Shown: positions 9,000 to 17,050 of the stretch, in pieces | How the letters are laid out: every line of letters begins with the position of its first letter | How positions within the stretch are numbered: position 1 is the stretch's first letter | NCBI GenBank assembly: GCA_902591495.1 | Contig: CACJAW010000011.1 | Coordinates: forward strand, 1-54,758 | Length of the DNA: 54,758 bases | DNA from: an uncultured Pseudohongiella sp. | Lineage (GTDB): Bacteria > Pseudomonadota > Gammaproteobacteria > Pseudomonadales > Pseudohongiellaceae | Direction: 5' to 3' | The notes under the pieces: model-generated | Databases searched by the model: none | What the model saw: the letters and a program-made list of their open reading frames with translations, nothing else | Told to the model about the DNA's origin: nothing | Program-made: the position numbers and the translations under genes

Positions 9000-10227
9000 A
9001 TCTTAACACTTCGGCAGGGTAAATCTTTGAAGCTCTATACGCAGGATAAAGAGTTGCAAAAAAACTAATTAACAGCGCTACAGCACCAATAGCTATGACT
9101 TCATAAGGATTTACTTGGGTCCTCAAATGAGAGATAAAATACAAGTTACCACCAACCACGAATTGATTAACTATATTTTCACCAATCTGACTTATTGAAG
9201 GCGCATATAAGGCAAAAAAAGTTCCAAGAGAAACACCCAATAAAGTGCCAAGTATTCCAGATATCATGCCTTGAACCACAAAAATTTTCATAATCGTAGA
9301 CTTCGTTGCACCAAGCGTTCTCAGAATTGCTATGTCAGAGCTTTTATTTGAAACAACCATCACTAGAGTCGAAATGATATTTACAGCTCCAATCACAATA
9401 ATCATGACTAACATAATGCTCGTTAAAATTTTTTCTAAATTCAATGCTGTAAATAGACTAGATTGCGCTTCATCCCAGCTAACCACATCCACCATTGGAT
9501 AAATATTTTCGACCTGCTCTCCAATCAGTTTGGCGTTGTTAATATCGTCTACACTTAATCGCAATTTAACGCTACCGTCCGGTTCTCCCTCAAAGAAACT
9601 TTGAGCATCCTTCATATTTATGAGAGCTAGATTGGAGTTACCATAGAGACCAAAGTCAGCAAATCCAACAACTTTGAAACCCTCTATATCCATTGAAGAT
9701 CGCTGAAGTAAACTCTCGAGTGATACCGCATTTATTGATTTAGCATTAAAAATATCAAGAGAAGCGGCCAACTGAGTGCCTAAAATAATTCCTTGCTCGG
9801 TATTTTTGAGGTCATGTAACACTTCTAAATATTTCTGACTTGGATTACTTATTACGGTCTGCTCTCTCTCTGGGAGCACACCTCGGATTTTTATAAATTC
9901 TAAATTACCTTGATTTCTGACTACCGCCTCACCCTCAACAAAGGGAGCTACTGCGTTAACGCCTTCCAAATCTAATATTTGATTTATACTTTGATTCCAA
10001 TTTTCTAAAGGAAAGATTCCTTGGATGACTGCATGCGGAACAGACTTAAGTGCCTCTAACCTCATCACGTTGATAGAACCATTAATTACAGAAGTGGCAA
10101 CAATTAAGACCAAAACCCCGAAGCTAACACCGAGCATTGAGGCAAGTGAAACGAAAGACAACAATAGATTATGTTTTTTTGCTAAAGAAAACCTTAACCC
10201 TATAAAGAAAGATAGTGGCCGGCGCAT
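8992..10227 (-). CDS. lolC: Lipoprotein-releasing system transmembrane protein (LolC-like)
   Basis: The second FtsX-like permease subunit of the LolCDE complex, 411 residues. It has an N-terminal helix (about 22-50, containing SLASMLGVSFGVLVLIV), a periplasmic domain of about 220 residues and three C-terminal helices (about 260-395) ending in the usual TLYPAYRASKIYPAEVLRYE tail, cut here at the final residue. It precedes lolD with an eight-base overlap. A gap of 66 bases separates it from the serine recombinase gene upstream on the same strand, so the operon promoter could lie in that gap or farther up. An AAGGAG element is present upstream but unusually far (about 13 bases) from the ATG. Confidence 0.9.
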   Translation of the reverse strand: MRRPLSFFIGLRFSLAKKHNLLLSFVSLASMLGVSFGVLVLIVATSVINGSINVMRLEALKSVPHAVIQGIFPLENWNQSINQILDLEGVNAVAPFVEGEAVVRNQGNLEFIKIRGVLPEREQTVISNPSQKYLEVLHDLKNTEQGIILGTQLAASLDIFNAKSINAVSLESLLQRSSMDIEGFKVVGFADFGLYGNSNLALINMKDAQSFFEGEPDGSVKLRLSVDDINNAKLIGEQVENIYPMVDVVSWDEAQSSLFTALNLEKILTSIMLVMIIVIGAVNIISTLVMVVSNKSSDIAILRTLGATKSTIMKIFVVQGMISGILGTLLGVSLGTFFALYAPSISQIGENIVNQFVVGGNLYFISHLRTQVNPYEVIAIGAVALLISFFATLYPAYRASKIYPAEVLRYE

Positions 10228-10293
10228 GAATTTTTTTATTCTCCTTGTTCAGAGAAAAATATGTTTCGCTAGATTTTTGATCCTAACGAAAAA

Positions 10294-10974
10294 TCATAGT
10301 CGGTCTGCATGTCTATGCAAAAGTCTTTGGACTGTTTTAAAACTGACTGGAGCTAAAGGAGTAGAAACCTCATCTGAAATCGATCGAAGAGATTTACCTG
10401 CTTTTTTTAGATCAAGAATTTTTTTTAGCAAGCGTTGCTCAATTGGGTTTTCAATCAACTTTCCATTTTCATGAATCATATAACCAAAAGGTCTACTTCC
10501 ACCTAAATATCGCCCTTTACTTTTTTGCTTGTGTTTTACGCTTTTTATTCTTTCTGCAGATTTCCTTCGGTCGAGTTTTGAGAATAATTCAGCTGCGATA
10601 GAAAACTCTAACATAAAAGTTTTATTCGTTATGTCGCCTCCTAATTCTACAATGTGCAATTGAACCTTGCGATCTCGAAGAACATCTACAAGCTCCCTAG
10701 CCTCAACGCTACTGCTTACCAATCGCTCTAAACGACTACATATAATTATGTCCCCACTTGATACAAGATTGAGCAGCCGAGCACCATTGGTTCTATTTTT
10801 TAAATTAATATCCCATTCAATACCAAGATCCTGAAATCTTTCAAACAAATACCAATCTCGTTGAAGACAATAAGTCTGTATCGCCAATAATTCCGCATCC
10901 AAAACTAATTCAGTTTCACCATCTGCGACCAGAGTCTCAAGTACCGACGTTCGGTAGTAGGAATAAACTTTCAT
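10294..10974 (-). CDS. Small serine recombinase (resolvase/invertase family)
   Basis: A 226-residue protein with an N-terminal resolvase domain (about 1-135) and a C-terminal DNA-binding tail with a recombinase-type GRYLGGSRPFGY linker and a helix-turn-helix-like SLRSISDEVS segment. The motif YYRTS puts Arg8 and nucleophile Ser10 at the same numbers as in gamma-delta resolvase. The region that normally reads DRLxR reads ERLVS (residues 83-87), so the second arginine appears to be replaced by serine. No partner sites, inverted repeats or mobile genes are visible around it; its neighbours are lolC and rne. Target and function are unknown; it could be a domesticated or decayed recombinase. Confidence 0.82.
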   Translation of the reverse strand: MKVYSYYRTSVLETLVADGETELVLDAELLAIQTYCLQRDWYLFERFQDLGIEWDINLKNRTNGARLLNLVSSGDIIICSRLERLVSSSVEARELVDVLRDRKVQLHIVELGGDITNKTFMLEFSIAAELFSKLDRRKSAERIKSVKHKQKSKGRYLGGSRPFGYMIHENGKLIENPIEQRLLKKILDLKKAGKSLRSISDEVSTPLAPVSFKTVQRLLHRHADRL

Positions 10975-11299
10975 GAATTTCGTATCTAAACCTCTAATTT
11001 GATTTTAAATTTTAAGCTTTTTGCCTTACTTAGAGCTAAATTTGTGTTTTGTGCAGGAACACTTACGTCCTAGATACAAAACTAGTATTTGTACCATTCA
11101 AAACTCTTGATCTTTGCCTAAATAATAAGTGTCTGTGTTTGAGCAAAGGCACTCCAACGGATTCTACCGCTAGGATAAAAACATAAGCAAGAACGAACTT
11201 ACCGCATTCTTCATGTCATTTTTAAAGCATAAATGCTAAATTTGCCAGCAAGACACTGTTTTTTATGAATTTTATTGTAAAAATTAATGAAATTTTTTA
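10975..11299. other. Intergenic region between the recombinase gene and the rne promoter
   Basis: No coding frame with family resemblance is visible on either strand. Two small inverted repeats can be seen: TACAAA/TTTGTA around a seven-base loop at 11075-11093, and AGCAT-AA-ATGCT at 11226-11237. A weak sigma70-like pair, TTGCCA (11242-11247) and TATGAA (11264-11269) with a 16-base spacer, points toward rne. I see no convincing promoter for the recombinase gene. The rest holds nothing that I can assign. Confidence 0.5.
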
Positions 11300-11328
11300 T
11301 TGTCCTATCTCTCTCGTCCTGATATAGT
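11300..11328 (+). promoter_or_regulatory. Candidate extended -10 sigma70 promoter for rne
   Basis: The -35 element TTGTCC (11300-11305) and the -10 element TATAGT (11323-11328) are separated by 17 bases, and a TG at 11320-11321 gives an extended -10. Transcription would start near 11335 and give an untranslated leader of about 575 bases before the rne ATG. It is the best promoter match in the region, but it rests on pattern alone. Confidence 0.5.
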
Positions 11329-11334
11329 CCTCAT

Positions 11335-11910
11335 ATTCTAGGTGTCAAGATCGGCGTCTAGGACTAAAAAGGTTACCAATAGGTGAGATCGTCAGGTACA
11401 AAACCTGTTTGTTTGTAGATTACTTTAAAGCAAGTGATGCTTAAGTAGCGATCAAACAAAGTCAAAAAAGGCCTCGTAAGACTTCTTGTACTAAGATAGC
11501 AGCGGTCGGCAGTTACGGTCAGACTATAGATTAACTTACTAACTATTCACGCTAATTATCGTGGATAAATATGATATCTCAAAATTAAAGATTGAGAGTA
11601 AAGCAAAATTAGGAATTCAGATACAAACCGGCTTACTGGATAAAAAGTTCCAGAAGCGGACGAAACGACAATAGTTTTTTGAAACATGGATTTATTTAAG
11701 TAACGAGAACGATAGAATCAGCTGTAAGTAGTTGATATACATTATTTTTCATGTTTTCGTGGTAGCAATTCAGTTCAATGCTTCAGTGAGTATCACTAGA
11801 TACGTGTTAATGCACTTGTAAGAAGCCAGTCGTTAGTTTGGTCTAGCCTCAAAATTCCCTCCGATGCTTTCTCTCTATTCTATAACTAAGAATATGGAAA
11901 AGTGGCAAAT
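11335..11910 (+). promoter_or_regulatory. Long structured 5' leader of rne
   Basis: This stretch of about 575 bases has no recognisable gene and is rich in stem-loops: CAGGT/ACCTG at 11393-11407; a long hairpin at 11408-11460 with an 8-bp base (TTTGTTTG/CAAACAAA) and an upper stem TACTT-AAGCA/TGCTT-AAGTA with a two-base bulge and a five-base loop; an 8-bp stem with one G-U pair at 11544-11567; TCTCAA/TTGAGA at 11577-11597; and CTGGA/TCCAG at 11636-11653. In E. coli the rne mRNA has a long leader through which RNase E shortens the life of its own message. A similar autoregulatory role is inferred here; no sequence match to the E. coli element was established. Confidence 0.5.
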
Positions 11911-14517
11911 ATGAAAAGAATGTTGATTAATGCGACTCAAGATGAGGAGTTGCGCGTAGCGCTCGTGGACGGTCAAAAGCTTTATGATCTGGATATTGAA
12001 AATCGAACCAGGATTCAGAAAAAAGCAAATATTTATAAAGGTAAAGTTACGCGAGTCGAACCTAGCTTAGAGGCCGCCTTCGTCAATTTTGGTTCCGAAA
12101 GACATGGGTTTCTTCCACTCAAAGAAATTTCTAAACAATATTTCTCCAAAAACACAAATGGTGACTCTTCAATCAAAGACCAAATTCCTGAAGGCACCGA
12201 ATTAATCGTTCAGGTCGAAAAAGAAGAGAGAGGAAACAAAGGAGCCGCACTTACCACCTTCATTAGCATTGCTGGGCGCTATCTAGTTCTCATGCCCAAC
12301 AACCCAAAGGCAGGAGGGATATCACGTCGCATAGAAGGTGATGACCGCACAGATATTCGTGAAGCATTGAGAGGCCTTGAAATACCCGATGGTATGGGAC
12401 TTATTGTTAGGACGGCAGGGGTTGGTAAACAACGAGATGAATTACAGTGGGACTTGGACTATCTTTTGGCTCTTTGGGGCTCGATAGAGGAAGCTTCCGC
12501 TCAAAGGAAGGCCCCTTTCCTTATATTTCAAGAAAGTAATGTCATTATCAGAACTATTAGAGACTATTTAAGAAAGGATATTGGAGAAGTCCTATTTGAC
12601 ACAGAGGAATCATATCAAGAGGCAATTAGTTTCATTAAACAGGTAATGCCACAGTATGAAAATCGCATAAAACTCTACACCGAAAAACTTCCATTATTTA
12701 ATCGTTATCAGATCGAAAGTCAGATTGAAAGTGCATTTGAGCGTGAAGTCAAACTGCCTTCAGGCGGCTCGATAGTGATTGACCCTACAGAGGCACTAAT
12801 TTCCATAGATATCAACTCTTCCCGTGCAACACGAGGGTCAGATATCGAAGAAACAGCGCTGAATACTAATCTTGAGGCAGCGGAGGAGATAGCTCGGCAA
12901 CTTAGACTTAGAGATATGGGAGGGCTCGTTGTTATTGATTTCATAGACATGATGTCTAATAGAAACCAAAGAGAAGTTGAAAATCGAATTCGCAATGCAT
13001 TAGAGAGTGATAGGGCACGAGTTCAGATCGGAAAAATTTCACGGTTTGGATTGCTTGAGATGTCTAGACAAAGATTACGCCCTTCACTTCGCGAGACCAG
13101 TGGGATTGTCTGTCCGAGATGCCTAGGTCAAGGGACCATTAGGGACGTGGAATCTTTATCACTCTCTATTCTCAGGATCCTTCAAGAAGAAGCAAATAAG
13201 AACAAAAGTCAGGAGTTAAGAGCTACGGTCCCATTGGTGGTCTCTTCATATTTACTTAACGAAAAAAGAAAAGCGATTTCCGAAATTGAAGAGCAAAGTA
13301 ATACTAGAATTCTTATAACGCCAGATCCGTCTATCGAAACTCCTCACTATGAAATTACCGGAATAAATCAAAACTCCGAATCTTATGAAGTAGAAGTAGT
13401 AAATGAACCAATAGAAAACCCCAATATTAAGAAAGAAGTAGAACAGGCCACTGTGCAAAGAGCGACTGTTAGAAATACTCAACCCCAAAGGCCTTCTCCT
13501 CGCAAGCCAAATATCTTTTCAAGAATTTGGTCAGCCATATTCGGCAGCTCTACAAACAAAAAGAAAAATACTCATAAGAACCGTCGGAGAACTAACAATC
13601 GTAATCAAAATAGAGCGGGTGCAAAACCAAATAGAAATCAAAGATCTGCTAATCAAAATCGCGGCGAACGGCATGACAACAAAGAATTAAAAGATCATCA
13701 GAATAGAAGTAATAGCCAAAATAAAAAAACACTGTCTAGCCAGAATAAGGAGCAAAATAACCACAGAAACAAAAGGAACAAGACAACTGATAGAACAAAT
13801 GAAAGCTCAGAAAAAAGTCAGCGCAGACCTGCTTCAAGACGCGCAAAGAATACCAACCAACGACGGAGAGGCCCAAGAAGTGAGGTTCCGAAAACTGCAG
13901 AGACAAACAAAAGATCAAACGATGAAGAGGTTCACTTAGATACACCTAAAGACATAAGCAAAATTGAAAAAAACAACGAAATAAACAGTGACATCAGAAG
14001 TCAAGATAATCGTATAGATGAAAAAAATCACAGAGAAAATGAAAAAGATATTATTAACAAAGACAATATGGAAAATGCAAATGAGGCTCAGCGCGAAATA
14101 GAGTTGCAAGAGACCACTCAGGTTAGATCTCCCACAGAAGAGACTAATACTGAAAATACTGTGAGTGATCATATAGAATTTTCGACTCAAATTACTGAGA
14201 CAAATCCTGTAGAGTCCCCTTCGAGTAATTATGAACGTCGGGAGCCGAGCGTTATCCCTACAGTATCTGAAAACAGATCTCAAACGGTATCTACGGCCGC
14301 CGGTAAGCAAACCCACCGTAAAACTGATGCCACAGTTATAGAGTCGATACAAGCAGAAGAAAAAGCGAATCAACCCCCGTTGGAGGAGTCGCCCTCTTTA
14401 GAAACCGACCCTACTCGGAAAGTTTCTTCGCCGACAAACAAAGGCGCTGGAACGATCGGAAGAGCTCCGAATGATCCCAGAGAGGTACGAAGACGACTAA
14501 AAGAAGAGTCGAGATAA
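11911..14517 (+). CDS. rne: Ribonuclease E
   Basis: RNase E is the essential membrane-associated endoribonuclease for mRNA decay and for rRNA and tRNA processing, and the scaffold of the degradosome. The 868 residues start [10 protein letters not shown], identical to the E. coli start, which is why I prefer the ATG at 11911 over the GTG three codons earlier. The S1 domain is at about 36-116; catalytic aspartates are Asp300 and Asp343; the zinc link CPRC is Cys401 and Cys404. From about residue 500 the chain becomes low-complexity: an Arg/Asn/Lys-rich block (about 555-670), an acidic Glu/Asn/Thr-rich block, and a final [13 protein letters not shown] motif. The NDPR element resembles the PNPase-binding motif known for Pseudomonas RNase E. 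A hairpin follows the stop. Confidence 0.97.
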   Translation: MKRMLINATQDEELRVALVDGQKLYDLDIENRTRIQKKANIYKGKVTRVEPSLEAAFVNFGSERHGFLPLKEISKQYFSKNTNGDSSIKDQIPEGTELIVQVEKEERGNKGAALTTFISIAGRYLVLMPNNPKAGGISRRIEGDDRTDIREALRGLEIPDGMGLIVRTAGVGKQRDELQWDLDYLLALWGSIEEASAQRKAPFLIFQESNVIIRTIRDYLRKDIGEVLFDTEESYQEAISFIKQVMPQYENRIKLYTEKLPLFNRYQIESQIESAFEREVKLPSGGSIVIDPTEALISIDINSSRATRGSDIEETALNTNLEAAEEIARQLRLRDMGGLVVIDFIDMMSNRNQREVENRIRNALESDRARVQIGKISRFGLLEMSRQRLRPSLRETSGIVCPRCLGQGTIRDVESLSLSILRILQEEANKNKSQELRATVPLVVSSYLLNEKRKAISEIEEQSNTRILITPDPSIETPHYEITGINQNSESYEVEVVNEPIENPNIKKEVEQATVQRATVRNTQPQRPSPRKPNIFSRIWSAIFGSSTNKKKNTHKNRRRTNNRNQNRAGAKPNRNQRSANQNRGERHDNKELKDHQNRSNSQNKKTLSSQNKEQNNHRNKRNKTTDRTNESSEKSQRRPASRRAKNTNQRRRGPRSEVPKTAETNKRSNDEEVHLDTPKDISKIEKNNEINSDIRSQDNRIDEKNHRENEKDIINKDNMENANEAQREIELQETTQVRSPTEETNTENTVSDHIEFSTQITETNPVESPSSNYERREPSVIPTVSENRSQTVSTAAGKQTHRKTDATVIESIQAEEKANQPPLEESPSLETDPTRKVSSPTNKGAGTIGRAPNDPREVRRRLKEESR

Positions 14518-14523
14518 CCCCTT

Positions 14524-14554
14524 AAGACGCCTTGTAGGGCTTATAAGGCGTCTT
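14524..14554. terminator. Shared hairpin between convergent rne and etfA
   Basis: A perfect 10-bp inverted repeat, AAGACGCCTT (14524-14533) and AAGGCGTCTT (14545-14554), with an 11-base loop lies between the convergent genes. Its right arm covers the etfA stop codon (14541-14543) and last codons. The stem is strong enough to act as a terminator or transcript-end stabiliser in both directions, but neither side has a long T-run, so intrinsic termination may be weak. Confidence 0.6.
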
Positions 14555-15470
14555 CTAACTCCGGTAGTATAGCGAACAAATCTCCGACCAATCCGTAATC
14601 GGCAACTTGAAAAATCGGAGCTTCTTCGTCTTTGTTAATCGCAACGATAAATTTGCTGTCCTTCATTCCAGCAAGATGCTGAATAGCACCGGAAATTCCG
14701 ACTGCAATGTATAAATCTGGGGCTACTATCTTTCCTGTTTGGCCCACTTGATAGTCATTTGGCACAAAACCGGCATCTACGGCAGCCCGAGATGCACCTA
14801 CTGCCGCATTTAGCTTGTCTGCTACTTTTTCTAAAAGCTCAAAATTTTCGCCATTCTGCATTCCCCTTCCCCCAGAAATTATTATACTCGCTGATGTTAA
14901 CTCCGGACGCTCAGACACAGATAGTCTTTCATCTACAAAAGTAGATAGTTCCTGCGGATATGCCATATCAATATTTTCTATAGGCGCTTGCTCCTGACAC
15001 ATTTCTGCTTCGGGGAACGCAGTAGTGCGGACCGTTATGATCTTTATTGAATCCTCTGATTCAACAGTTGCTATAGCATTACCTGCATAAATAGGTCTTT
15101 TAAATTGGTTCTCGGACTCTACAGAAATAATGTCTGAAATCTGCGCCACATCCAGTAAAGCTGCAGCTCTTGGTAATAAATTCTTACCGGTAGTGGACGC
15201 TGCTGTTAGAATATGACTATAGTTCTTCCCTATATCTGCAACCAATGGCGCGACAGCTTCTGCTAATTGATGTTCGTACATGGCGTTATCAACGCTAATC
15301 ACCTTCGATACTCCCTTAATCAAAGATACAGTCTCGGCTACAGAACCGATTTCTTTTCCACAAACCAGAATATCTACAGTATTATCAATTTTTAAGCCAG
15401 CGCTTATGGCATTTAAAGTACCAGCCTTCAGAGCGCTATTGTCATGCTCTGCTATTACTAATGTAGTCAT
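14541..15470 (-). CDS. etfA: Electron transfer flavoprotein, alpha subunit
   Basis: EtfA pairs with EtfB to carry electrons from acyl-CoA and related dehydrogenases to ETF-ubiquinone oxidoreductase. The 309-residue chain has the N-terminal nucleotide-binding-like fold and a C-terminal FAD domain (about 185-309) with SGGRGMQNGENF, GQTGKIVAPDLYIAVG and ISGAIQHLAGMKDS, the classical FAD-binding elements. It follows etfB by 11 bases, so the two are one operon. No ETF dehydrogenase or acyl-CoA dehydrogenase gene lies within the window. The gene ends inside a strong inverted repeat shared with rne. Confidence 0.96.
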   Translation of the reverse strand: MTTLVIAEHDNSALKAGTLNAISAGLKIDNTVDILVCGKEIGSVAETVSLIKGVSKVISVDNAMYEHQLAEAVAPLVADIGKNYSHILTAASTTGKNLLPRAAALLDVAQISDIISVESENQFKRPIYAGNAIATVESEDSIKIITVRTTAFPEAEMCQEQAPIENIDMAYPQELSTFVDERLSVSERPELTSASIIISGGRGMQNGENFELLEKVADKLNAAVGASRAAVDAGFVPNDYQVGQTGKIVAPDLYIAVGISGAIQHLAGMKDSKFIVAINKDEEAPIFQVADYGLVGDLFAILPELEDAL

Positions 15471-15481
15471 TATTAAAACCT

Positions 15482-16231
15482 TTAAATTACTTTTGCTTCG
15501 TTACGCAGTTTGTCTACCAATTCAGCTACTGACTCAACTTTAACCCCAGCTAATCTCTCCTCAGGAGGAGATACATTTACGACCTTCAACTTTGACTCTA
15601 TTTCTACATTCAACTCCTCAGGAGTTATAAAGTCTATTTCTTTCTTTTTTGCCTTCATAATATTCGGTAGTGACGCATACCGAGGCTCGTTCAACCTCAA
15701 GTCGGTTGTTACTATTGCAGGTAGCTTCAGGCGGACTGTTTGTTCTCCTCCATCGATTTCTCTGCTAACTTCAATATCATCACCAGACAGTCCTGCTTTA
15801 CAAGCAAATGTTCCTTGCGGGTAATCTAGCAAAGCCGCTAACATCTGGCCCACCTGGTTATTATCTGAATCGATAGACAACTTTCCCAGTATGACTAGGT
15901 CGATCTGCTCTTTGAGTACTATCTGCCTCAAAACCTTAGCCACCGATAAAGGCTCAACCACATTTTCTGTTTCGACTAATATTCCGCGATCTGCTCCAAG
16001 TGCTAGTGCAGTTCGAATCTGCTCCTGACAAACACTAGAGCCTATAGAGACAGCAATTACTTCAACATTCTCTCCAGACTCCTTTATCCGAATTGCCTCC
16101 TCGACTGCTATTTCACAGAATGGATTCATGGCCATCTTCGCATTCATGAGTTCCATTCCCGATCCATCCGCCTTAGGACGAACTTTTACATTTGCGTCTA
16201 CAACTCGTTTGATTCCAACTAGAATTTTCAT
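15482..16231 (-). CDS. etfB: Electron transfer flavoprotein, beta subunit
   Basis: EtfB is the AMP-binding partner of EtfA. The 249-residue protein starts MKILVGIKRVVDANVKVR, as the family does, and contains the NPFCEIAVEEAIRIKE segment and the ALGADRGILVET and DLVILGKLSID strands. The conserved recognition loop for dehydrogenase partners, LPAIVTTDLRLNEPRY, is present at about residues 178-193. A GGTAGG element precedes the ATG. A sigma70-like promoter 70-100 bases upstream (16303-16331) should drive etfB-etfA. Confidence 0.96.
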   Translation of the reverse strand: MKILVGIKRVVDANVKVRPKADGSGMELMNAKMAMNPFCEIAVEEAIRIKESGENVEVIAVSIGSSVCQEQIRTALALGADRGILVETENVVEPLSVAKVLRQIVLKEQIDLVILGKLSIDSDNNQVGQMLAALLDYPQGTFACKAGLSGDDIEVSREIDGGEQTVRLKLPAIVTTDLRLNEPRYASLPNIMKAKKKEIDFITPEELNVEIESKLKVVNVSPPEERLAGVKVESVAELVDKLRNEAKVI

Positions 16232-16302
16232 GTGCCTACCAAGTTCACTCAGTTAATAATGTGTCACGCGTATCGATTTTCGAATGCCAAAAAAGGCGGC
16301 TA

Positions 16303-16331
16303 ATGATGCCCCGTAACAACCATTTCGTCAA
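16303..16331 (-). promoter_or_regulatory. Candidate promoter of etfB-etfA
   Basis: On the minus strand TTGACG (16331-16326) and CATCAT (16308-16303) are separated by 17 bases. The -35 matches five of six consensus bases and the -10 four of six. The predicted start is about 65 bases upstream of the etfB ATG. A small inverted repeat, CAATC/GATTG (16329-16344), touches the -35 element. Confidence 0.4.
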
Positions 16332-16370
16332 TCGCGATGGATTGTTCATGGCCCGATAAATAACAAAAAA

Positions 16371-16862
16371 TCATGACTGACGTATAGTTTGAAACGATCC
16401 CGCACTCCAGACACCGAATTCCTCTTCTTTTAAGACGATTAAATCTGCCAAGCGGTAATAAACACTTCGGCATATTCCAGCTTTCAAGCCGTTTCTGATA
16501 TGCACAAAGGGCACACATTCGGGTTTATCAAGCTCAATCGTTATCGGATTATGTTCTTTAACCTCGAATTGTTCTCCAACGTTTGTCGTAAAAAAAATAG
16601 TTTGTTTCTGGCTATACCCAATAACTTTCATTTCCGTGACAAGAAAAGGGTACTGATCGACCTTAACCTTGATTTTCTCTTGGGGTGAAATCAGATAATA
16701 ATGGCCGTCATCTTTAATACATAAAATAGATGCAAAAAGATTAGTAAGCTCTTTTCTTCTAATAGGGCTCCCCTCATGCACCCAAACCCCATCTTTTCGA
16801 ATAACTAAATCCATTTCGCCGCAGAATGACGGATTCCACAAATGAGTCGGTGCTGGTTTCAT
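16371..16862 (-). CDS. DUF1285 family protein
   Basis: A 163-residue soluble protein of unknown function. The pattern WNPSFCGEMDLVIRKDG, then SPIRRKELTNLFASIL and DGHYYLISPQEKIKVKV, is the signature of DUF1285, a small family found in many Gamma- and Alphaproteobacteria. The end, FGVWSAGSFQ, also fits the family, so the protein is complete although slightly shorter than most members. It lies upstream of etfB on the same strand with a 139-base gap and is divergent from mnmH. No enzyme motif is visible and I do not assign a function. Confidence 0.82.
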   Translation of the reverse strand: MKPAPTHLWNPSFCGEMDLVIRKDGVWVHEGSPIRRKELTNLFASILCIKDDGHYYLISPQEKIKVKVDQYPFLVTEMKVIGYSQKQTIFFTTNVGEQFEVKEHNPITIELDKPECVPFVHIRNGLKAGICRSVYYRLADLIVLKEEEFGVWSAGSFQTIRQS

Positions 16863-17050
16863 TTCGATACGCTATTCGCTTCGATGTAGATTGCTATAAA
16901 AATAAGTCAGAAGTTGAAGCTTCGGTAGTTTTATTTCATCATACCATCCGAAAGGATTTCATCTAACCTTTTTATATTAGCTTTGTATATGTTTTTTGTT
17001 ACATAATGATTTTAAAATCGACAAACTTTATTTAACTAAACTCCTCAGAG

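Noticed and set aside
10025-10474. Plus-strand open frame of 149 codons across the lolC start and recombinase end
   Set aside because: It runs antisense to two well supported genes, has no domain resemblance and no good ribosome binding site.
10975-11299. Possible mobile element remnant or attachment site beside the recombinase
   Set aside because: I looked for direct repeats, terminal inverted repeats and tRNA ends and found only two short palindromes.
13736-14373. Two minus-strand frames with hydrophobic, cysteine- and phenylalanine-rich products
   Set aside because: They are antisense to the low-complexity RNase E tail; the Lys/Glu/Asn-rich codons automatically give Phe/Leu/Ile-rich reverse frames.
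16300-16518. Minus-strand 72-codon frame with several CxxC-like pairs overlapping the DUF1285 gene
   Set aside because: The cysteines look like a zinc ribbon, but the frame is out of phase with the conserved DUF1285 gene and has no family match; chance is more likely.
16946-16957. ATCC-GAAA-GGAT mini-hairpin upstream of mnmH
   Set aside because: It resembles a tetraloop hairpin, but only four pairs form and no riboswitch architecture surrounds it.
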